Origin: Ligula intestinalis
Taxonomy: Eukaryota > Platyhelminthes > Cestoda > Diphyllobothriidea > Diphyllobothriidae
NCBI GenBank assembly: GCA_036362985.1
Contig: JAYGXS010000004.1
Span: 31,742,603-31,806,602, forward strand
Reading direction: 5' to 3'
DNA: 64,000 nucleotides
The number at the start of each line of letters is the position of its first letter. Within the stretch, counting starts at the first letter, position 1. Under the pieces are notes generated by a model. That model did no database searches. It had not been told where the DNA came from and saw nothing but the letters and a program-made list of their open reading frames with translations. The translations under genes were made by a program, and so were the position numbers. Of the stretch, positions 56,071 through 64,000 are shown one piece after another.

Positions 56071-56663
56071 TAACCCTGTATGCATTTATATAGACCCCTG
56101 CATGCATTTATATACACCCCTGTATGCATTTACATTATTATGGAGGCGGAACCTCCCATGCAGTCAAGATCGATGGTGAAAAGTACAGGCCACTTGGACG
56201 ATACCACACCATTGGGAGAACCATAGCCAACAATAGTGATGGATAGCGTTAAGTTCCACCAAAGTCCGGAAATTAAAGAGGTTTGTCAAAGGAAAAGAAT
56301 TCTCATGAAATACCTTCCTGCATATTCCCCGCATTTGAATCCAATTGAGCAATTATTTTCTATTGTCAAACCAAGGTTCCATTCTGAACGATCACCTAAA
56401 AACACTTTCTTACAATTTAGAGAGTGCGTTGATCGAGCTATACTCACAATTGAAGACCTCATCTTCATCAATTTGTTCAGAGAGATGAGAAAATGGGTTG
56501 AAAAGGCAAGAGCTGGTAAATGTTCTTTTGAAAGTAACATTTATTCGAAAAAAAGAATGTTTCGTTTTTTTATTCTGCTTTCAATCAAAAAGGGTCAATA
56601 TAAATGCATGCATGGGTCTATATAAATGCATACAGGGGTGTATATAAATGAATACCCCTGTAA
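56071..56663 (+). mobile_element. short IS630/Tc1-like element with long inverted repeats
   Basis: Both ends contain tandem ~20-base units. Left: ccctgtatgcatttatata, gacccctgcatgcattta, cacccctgtatgcattta. Right, on the opposite strand: cacccctgtatgcatttata and gacccatgcatgcattta. Inside, a plus-strand frame (56236-56532) gives MDSVKFHQSPEIKEVC and LPAYSPHLNPIEQLFSIVK, the last two catalytic positions of a DDE transposase with 34 residues between Asp and Glu. It continues RECVDRAILTIEDL. The first half of the transposase is absent. The 593-base size is therefore an internal-deletion derivative. Confidence 0.85.
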
Positions 56664-57282
56664 CTACTTCAACAGTATGCCTTTTCTTCCATTGATATTC
56701 GAGTTGATCAGCAATCTTGAAACATTTTGCAGAAAACCTGCGAAGAATTCTTCTTGTACTTATTCGGTGGCAAAGTACGCATTACTTAAGTTTCATACCT
56801 TAGAAAACGGTCTCTTTTGGCTTCCAGTAGCTTTTGCAATTGCCCAAATAAATTTGAAGCCGACCTAAAATTGCACACGCACTTAGGTTTTCCAAAAAGT
56901 ATACTGAATACTGTATCTTTGGAGAAAAGCTTATATTTATAAACGCTACTAAGACGTTTCATTAGCCTCATAACTTCGGCAGTGGATACTTCATACGCAG
57001 TGTCATCAACTGGGAAGATGCGATGCTGTATGGACGGACATTTCAGACTTGTAAAATATCATAGCTGAAAACCTTTTTTCGAAACAAAAATACGCCCAAT
57101 CTTCTAGTATACAACTTACAGACGACATCATTTGCTACTGAATGAACGTAAGAAAGAATGCTTCTGTGCACGTTCACCATGAAATATACATTTATTTAAA
57201 AGGGCACCAAAAACCCCCTCAAAATGCATACTACGTAGGCAGTAATTTTGACGTCATTCAAAGGCCGGCATGCTGACATGAA

Positions 57283-57336
57283 ATCTTGAAATTATCTTGA
57301 AATTATGCTTGAAATTATGCATCTTGAAATTATGCT
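57283..57336 (+). repeat. short tandem repeat, cttgaaattat unit
   Basis: Four units of cttgaaattat separated by 0-6 bases (c, gcttg..., gcatc...). This is replication-slippage type repetition in an AT-rich intron. Confidence 0.85.
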
Positions 57337-57399
57337 GCACGACCATCAAGATTACACTGCCACCCAAGTAATCCTCTTTAATCGAAAACCCATTTCGAA

Positions 57400-60300
57400 A
57401 TTCCGATCAACACTTCACGAGACAGCACATCTACCCTGTCACCTACTATACTAACAGGCGGAATGGATAGGCGTAGGTTCATGCTAGTGAGATTTAGGTC
57501 TCAAACAGAAATTTTATCTCACTGAAAAGCACTGCGTGTTGTCTGCATGGGTCAAACACGCCCTACACACTGCCTCGCCATTGGCTGTTATCATTGTGCA
57601 TTCTTACACTTGTATTCTTACATTTTTGTAGCATCGGATTACAATCACTCGGCTGGTTTAGCCCTCCTCTTAAATAGCAGACTGGACGAAATTCTAGCGA
57701 ACCCTCAACTGTGTGTTTTGTAAATGCACGCAATTTTCAGTGAGCGTAACATGCCCCAGCAATACATTCTTATCGTGGGCGGTCGGGATTCTGCTCTATG
57801 TAGTTTGGTGGTTGGAACAATACTCCAGCGCGCATACGCTTCGTGATACCGTGGAATATCAGTAAGGACCACAACATCGACTACAAAATGAACATTGTGG
57901 TCTGTGGGGCACTCACAGGTAGGTGAGTCTCGAGACACTCTGCAAAATGAAACCTGAGTCGTGGGAAAGCAGGGAGTAGGTGTAGGTGTGTGACGCCTGA
58001 ACGGCAAACCAAAATGTATCATCTTTTGCATCTCTAGCGGTCTGCTTGTTGTCTCGTCATCAGAAGGCGTTGAATGTGTGGAGAAGGAGAGAGCTAGCGA
58101 TTAAACGCAAGGTCACCTTGGGGCCCATCTCATGAGACAGTGACGGACCATGCTCTAGCATCACCATCAATCGACTGCAAACTGGACATAACATTAAAAT
58201 TAACAGCAATAAACAGCTTTTCTGACAGAGGATGTTTACAAGTTGTTAAAAAAACAACACGAAAACTAACAGCGCGCGCTTCCGGTGTCTGCTATGCCTA
58301 CAAAACAGTGTCTTCATTTCATTGGACAGAAGTTAATCATATGACGGTCTGGCGGGTTCACGTTGTGAGCTCCTGGGCAAAGCGGAACTTAATTGTTCCT
58401 CTACTAGATCAGCGAAACACGTACATTCATCATATTCCATATCTCAACGGACAATGCAAGGAGCCCGTGGACTAGTGGTAGAGTATTGAACTCAGTGACC
58501 AAAAGTCCCCAGTTCAAATCTCGAGGGTTCCAACCCCAGAGATTGGGTATGACTGGCTGATGACGGCTAACAAACCAGAAATGGCCATTCCGGTCTCTCT
58601 TTGCTTTGTCTGATCCCTTTCAGCATATAAAGTCTTTCGATTAAATTGGCTCCAGAAACCTTTGTAACTGACTCTTCTTACTACCTGGCGACGACTAACT
58701 GAAGAGCACTGTAGTATTTGTCGAGCATCACCACCACTATTGCCGAGCATGACAAAGCTGGCCCGTCTTGTTGTGCGATTTTACATACTGAATTAATTGG
58801 AAGCTTTAGTTGATGCATTTGAACCGGTCTTCAATCAGTTGGGGGTTTTCCGTGAATTCACGCATACTTCATGAGATAGACCACCTGCTTTGCATAGAGA
58901 ATGTACAACTAGATAGAAAATTTGATTAAATACTGACTGCCCGGCACCTGGACCACGTGTACAATGAGACAAAACAGAGGATAAACCGCACGACAATAAC
59001 AATGAGCTCTAAGCACAGCCCTCAAAAGCAAAGGAGAGGCTTATGAGCAAAGGCGAACGAGTACAGGCGCCATTTGAAGCAAAGACAAGCAACTTTGGAG
59101 TTGCTTTACTAAAGAACTGAAAGCTAGCTGAACCCAATTATCGGATTATCACACTAAAACGAGAGATTAAATGAAGGAGCATACAGCAGACGAAGTACTA
59201 ACAAGGTTGCCGTGTGTCCTAGATCGGAACATGTACATTTTATTGATGTAACTTGGATGGATAGACAGGACTGTGTGGCTAACGTCAAACTAGAGATCAA
59301 GCAATTCAGGCGACGAGAGGACTACCATTTAAGTGGCAGCATAGTTTGATCCACTGCTTGAGCACCGCTTTGTTCAGAATTGTGGAAAATTGAGGCGATT
59401 TTGCCTAAAACGACTATCTGATATTATCTATCTTCAAAAACAACTATACGACCAAACAAGCTCACGATAGCTCTAGAGACCGACAGACTATCCCATACAA
59501 TGACTTAATCCGTAAACCGGCGTCAGGATCACGCTGTTTCAAAAGGTTCCAGCAACTGATGTGCCAGCCCTATTCTCCATCACTCCTTAGAACAAGAACC
59601 CGTTACGCAAAAAAAAACCACTTTTACGTGCGCTCATAACTGTAGGTAACTGATAGACCCTCGGAGCAGCGGCTCTTAAAAGGTCAATCCTTGGTGCAAG
59701 AATATGCATAAAGAATGATAAAACAAATACTTCTCAGTCTTATTACGCACTGGAAAATAATAATGCGGGACAGCTTTTAGACTTTACATCGGCATCCGTG
59801 ATGATTTGCCGGCTTTGTAGAGTAAAAGAATGCTAAATTATGATGCTGCCTCGCCAAAAAAGTGGCTGAGAGGTTGCAATTCAAGTAAGTTAATTATAAT
59901 AGTGCGACCAACAGCGTATGGTTTCGAATAAAATAAAAGTCTTGAAGGATAGAGGATCGCCTGTTAATTTTCGACCTGTTAACAATTTTCTGTCATCAGG
60001 CAGTAGTCGAGAGGAGCGAACCCGGCATGCCAAAAGATAGGTGGGGCGGCTTCGATAGGTAAGCCGAACGGAGCTCACTCGACGGACCGCAACTATGTTC
60101 CTATTTTGTGGACGGTGTGAAATAGGAAAGAGCGCTACAGTTACTGCTCTCGAGGGATTACAGCGGGGAGACGACTCACGTGTTGTTACGATTCGGTGTT
60201 TGAGAAGTGGGGTTAGGAATGAGATGCGCTCGTAGACCGTCGTAGTACGCATCGAAGTCAACACAATGATAAATACCACAATTGTTGCAGTTAAGCCACG

Positions 60301-62409
60301 AGTAAGACTCGCTTGTAATTGGCAGGAACTGCGTCTACAACTTCGGCGGTATTTCTTTCAAATCAATAGCCACTTGGGATTCAATACACACCCACACATG
60401 AGATAGGGGCCCTTTTGTACGCCAGCCTGTTTAAGTGCATCGAGGGCTAGAGACCAGCCGCTGACCTGTCTGTTCACAATGCCAGAGTAAACAGTGAGGA
60501 AATCCTAGTCAAGGCCATTGTTATGTGGCTAATTTATCAGTAATTCTTGACCCCTATATCTCGTGAGATGGCGTAGGAACCCCCCTTCACGAACAGGAGA
60601 ATCGTGACTTTCTGGGCTGTTTAGGCAGCATTTTCTCCTTGGAGGTTGTCAGTTGTGATCTGCGCGTATAAGCTGAATTCATGGAAACAGACTTTCCAGC
60701 ATCCAGTGGCGTTTGATGTCATTTCTAAGTAACGAGGAAGGCGTCACGAACATGCAGGAGCTTAAGTTTCCATTGGCGATATTAGATATGGCTCATGGCT
60801 AATACTGTCGGACTGAGCTGGAAACGGGGTCTCGTCCAATCAGTACTCGCCTCGTTTGCTACCTAGCCTAGCCTTTTACAGCCAGATACAAAAGTACAAG
60901 AGAAGGTGCTGCGCGAGAGCTAGATGGCAACTACAGCGAGTCTTACAGTGAGTTTGTATGGTGACATGTGAAACTCTTATAAGCCGACTTACCACAGAAC
61001 TCAGGCCTGTGATTTTTACTGATGGCTATCTGGCATAAAGAACTAAGATGCCGGCGGCCTAATCCTGGATTAATTTAGCAGTGGTCATGACAGTTTGGAA
61101 TTTGCAGTGGTTCTAAAATCTTCCGAGAGGGGTTATATGAATGCAGACACGAAAAATGTCATATACAACGTAGGAGGGCAAGCCCTTCAAGAAATAGAGA
61201 GACAAGGGTTGAAGTAAGCATCGCGGTTGCAAAACACTAGCCTGAGGCAAGGAATGTGGTTACAGCTGGGGGTTCATGTAGCCAAAGGTATAAACCAGCA
61301 TAGTCGATAAACACAATTAAATTTAAAACTGTATCTGAAATCGGATATTCACGTGACAGTGGGCAGATTTTATCCTTATCGGGTGACCAAAAGAGGTTAC
61401 ATAGAGACATGGCTGGGCAACTGGCCTAACAGAAGATCACAAGAACAGGATGAGACATATCTTCAATGCGCAGGGACGTAAAGGACAAACGCTGCACTTG
61501 GGCGCACTGATCACTACACTACGACAGTCACCAGTTGTAAAGTAATGTTATTTTTGGTCGCCACAAGCAAGCCCATTAAGCTTTTTGGGGTGCCTTAAGC
61601 TTGAAGAAAAAGAGGAAGCTTAAAACCCGCAACGGAAAAAGGAGACGGTCGCTGTATCAGGAACTGCTAAGGTACTACTATTATTTTCTGTCTCACGGTT
61701 CCAAGGACACAAGACATGGAAGGCGAATATTTTCCACTGCAACATCAGTATTCCCGCATGAAGAGACTATATTCGTACCTAAAAGGGCTATTCCATTATG
61801 CTAAGAGCTACGCTTTGTTAAGTACACCGTCCTGGCATTCACTGCCTTATTTCAACCGTATTGAAGAGAAAAACAAGTGAGAGTGGACACATTACCTGAG
61901 TATGCAGTTTGTATGTGTCTTTGTGCCTTCTCCAGTGCACCAGAGCTCACCGGACTTCATCCACTTTACTCCGCAACCGAGGTTTCTGTGATACAGCCAC
62001 TGTGAATTCTATGGTTTGGCCGACCCAATGGACAGGTGGATACCAGAGAAAGCAAATGAGGAACGCTTACACGCACTTCCAGCAGAGAGACCGAGCCTTC
62101 TTCAGCACGCCGGTGGTTACTTGACGAAAATGAGGTTGTGCAACAGGGTCCATGCTTTTCACCTGGCTGCATTGGCTAGTCCGAGTCAATAAGACTCGAG
62201 GTAGTACTAGGTACAGTGGCTGACCGGGCGCGCCACAACATAGGATCAGTTCTTCCTTCACAAACTTGGCTCCCAGTGTTCAGTACTGTCTGGAAACCCG
62301 ATCTACAGCTCTGACATACCCTGTCATCATTCGCTTAAGAACGCTACACATGCAGGAAGAGCATATTTATGTCAGAAAACGAACAAAAGTCCATTAGATT
62401 TTGGGTTAC
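57400..62409. other. intron-like stretch, no gene recognised
   Basis: Between the two most upstream WNK-like exons in the window. A tRNA-like block at 58,461-58,536 is listed separately. The minus frame 57,705-58,031 is Cys/Thr-rich and looks like an eroded repeat tail. No splice-supported exon was found. Confidence 0.5.
58461..58536 (+). repeat. tRNA-like sequence (SINE head or tRNA pseudogene)
   Basis: It begins gagcccgtggactagtggta with a good A box (TGGACTAGTGG) and has gttcaaatct as a weak B box, followed by cgagggttcc. Spacing between boxes is close to that of a tRNA but the arms do not pair convincingly, so I do not call a functional tRNA. Confidence 0.45.
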
Positions 62410-62772
62410 CAGATGGGCAGGCTGTCCTCCACCGGTGACGAGGTAACTGGAAAGGAGAGTTGCATTCGCGGGCGTTTGATTGGCTGGATTCAGCTGTTGT
62501 TGTTGTTGCTGTTGTTGTTGCTGCTGCTGCTGCTGCTGTTGTTGTAGCTGCTGTTGTTGCTGCAAGGCAAAGGATTGAGGCGTGGACTGAAAGACTGCCT
62601 GTAGGGGACTTCCCGAGCCACCGAAGAAGGCTGCCGCTGACGCGGACTGTTTCAACGGGGCCGCCGGCAGGTTAGGCAGTCGGGCAGATGATGGCTGCGA
62701 GGATGGTGCACTTTGATCCAAGGCACTGGGAGAGGCAGTCGGTGGCAACAACTGGTTTGTCTGGGGGTTCCA
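62410..62772 (-). CDS. WNK: WNK-like gene, polyglutamine exon
   Basis: The most upstream exon seen. The 3' splice site is TTTCCTGCATCCCTAG before TGG at 62772; the donor is CTG/GTAACC after 62410. It is 363 bases, phase 0/0. It encodes WNPQTNQLLPPTASPSALDQ, AAAFFGGSGSPLQAVFQ, then five Gln, Leu and about seventeen Gln in a mix of CAA and CAG codons, and a tail NPANQTPANATLLSSYL. Linking it to the WNK-like gene rests on strand, phase and composition, since 12 kb of intron lie between it and the next exon. An independent upstream gene cannot be excluded. Confidence 0.6.
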
Positions 62773-63920
62773 CTAGGGATGCAGGAAAAACAATGGGTAG
62801 GGATTCATCGTAGAGCCGCCAAATGGCGAAAGTCTCCTAGCCCAAGTGTCTGACGGAATTCGTGGGTCAAGGTTTAATGCTTGATTAAGGAGCAGTTAAG
62901 GCGTGATAAGTGCACAGTATAAAATAAATTGAAGCCGCCTGTAATTGTTTTGCTCAACTAAAACGTTGGTGAAAGGGTTGCGGAAAGAAGAAAAAAGACT
63001 CAGAAAACTATAAGAGCAACTGCTTTTGGTTAGGAAAGGAAACCCATAAACCGAGAAAACTATTAGAGCAACTCTTACCACCATTAGGCGGCCTCACTAT
63101 TAACTCTTACCAAAAAATGAAAACCTCGAAAACTATACTGAAGGCGGCGAAGGTTAAATTAAGGTAATTTCACAGTGCAGACCACGTCCGAGGGCCACTT
63201 TGACATGCCACCGAAAAAAAACTTAAAGTTGAAATTTAAGCGAAAGTCCGAAATGCAGTGTTGATCCGAAAATCTTACCTGAGTAGGGTTTGACAATTAA
63301 GTATCGTGCAGCATACTCCTACATTGTTCAGTCACATGACGATGCCGGTACTTGAATGAGTGTCTTTTCAGTCAGCTACAAAAGCTGTGAACCGTGGAAA
63401 TGATTATTGCAACAGTACGCATTTTTCCCAATGACTGCAGATGCAAATCTATTTTATGGAAAACATGCATACAACAATGTTTTCTGGTACTCAGTTGGTA
63501 AGGAATTACGCCTTCATTAAATTTCATATTAAGAGAAAGGCGCCTTTGATTATTTTAAACATTTTTAATGTCCGAATAATCCTTAGCCCGAATTGTGGTC
63601 CTTGATGCATTCAGGGTTTCCTAGCCGTATGCCGTATGCATTCCCTCTCAGGAAAATCGCACACTCCTCTAGGCCGATAGGAAAACGTCAGTTAAGGCCA
63701 AGAATAGTTTGTAATGGATGTGGACCAGGTTGTGTATTTAATAAGAAGCATGAATGAATGGACAGATACAATGCTTTATGAGCGGAAATTTGAAAGATAA
63801 AATTTGACGAATATCTAATGCGTTATCAAAGGATTCACATAAAGAATATTTTTGTGGACCTTTTCTATAAAATATGCTACAATATAAAAGATGATCGAAA
63901 ATCACTGAGAAGCATAAGTA
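62773..63920. other. upstream intron-like stretch, no gene recognised
   Basis: No kinase-domain exon is present. The sequence is AT-rich and non-coding in all frames I could read. The remaining 5' exons of the WNK-like gene, including the kinase domain, should lie beyond the window. Confidence 0.5.
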
Positions 63921-63953
63921 GATAGTAGTAGTAGTAGTAGTAGTAGCAGTAGC

Positions 63954-64000
<47 letters not shown>
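63921..64000. repeat. TAG/GTA trinucleotide microsatellite
   Basis: Almost uninterrupted (tag)n from 63,921 to the window end, with two cag interruptions near 63,945-63,953. It is cut by the window edge, so its real length is unknown. Confidence 0.97.

Noticed and set aside
59890..60279. 129-codon minus-strand frame, Arg/Ser/Thr-rich
   Set aside because: No motif, no plausible splice acceptor and donor in phase with the neighbouring WNK-like exons; treated as chance.
63921..64000. CRISPR-like or satellite array
   Set aside because: Plain trinucleotide microsatellite without spacers.

Overview
This is eukaryotic nuclear DNA: small phase-matched exons separated by long introns, packed with decayed retroelements and DNA transposons. 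The mix (Penelope-like elements, LINE fragments, Tc1/mariner relatives, tRNA-derived SINE pieces) fits a repeat-rich flatworm, most likely a tapeworm; that placement is inference, because no single gene here fixes the species. A 100-base run of N at 1081-1180 is an assembly gap.

Two host genes can be reconstructed, both on the minus strand. The first is complete: the proteasome beta subunit PSMB6 (9659 down to 6897, five exons, 230 codons plus stop) with its propeptide, Thr1 and the other active-site residues. The second is a very large gene covering about 62.8 kb down to 20.5 kb. At least ten exons encode low-complexity Q/P/S-rich protein around one compact folded domain. The domain resembles the second PF2/OSR1-C-like domain of WNK kinases, and downstream exons carry KFTV and KFLV motifs like the RFxV docking motifs of WNK proteins. 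I call it the C-terminal half of a WNK kinase. The kinase domain would lie beyond 64 kb.

Layout. 1-900 degenerate repeats. 4.8-6.0 kb LINE endonuclease remnant (minus). 6.9-9.7 kb PSMB6. 11.2-14.5 kb a LINE reverse transcriptase remnant followed by a large nested palindrome built from LINE 3' ends. 14.6-15.7 kb a CpG-rich, CCAAT-box-bearing segment followed by an unassigned small gene candidate on the plus strand. 19.4-20.4 kb a Penelope-like element. 20.5-62.8 kb the WNK-like gene, whose introns hold SINE pieces, a pogo-type MITE, fold-back repeats, LINE fragments, a rearranged Penelope element inside a Tc1-like element (42.5-44.7 kb), a mariner with clear inverted repeats and TA duplication (45.45-46.38 kb), an IS630/Tc1-like short element (56.07-56.66 kb), and several dispersed families present twice. 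The window ends in a TAG/GTA trinucleotide array.

The most interesting signals are: a family of short hairpins preceded by CTGATGA-like and followed by GAAACGTCAGG-like sequence, with stems that change sequence but keep pairing (hammerhead-like); docking motifs of the WNK-like protein completed across splice junctions; and nested or inverted transposon arrangements.
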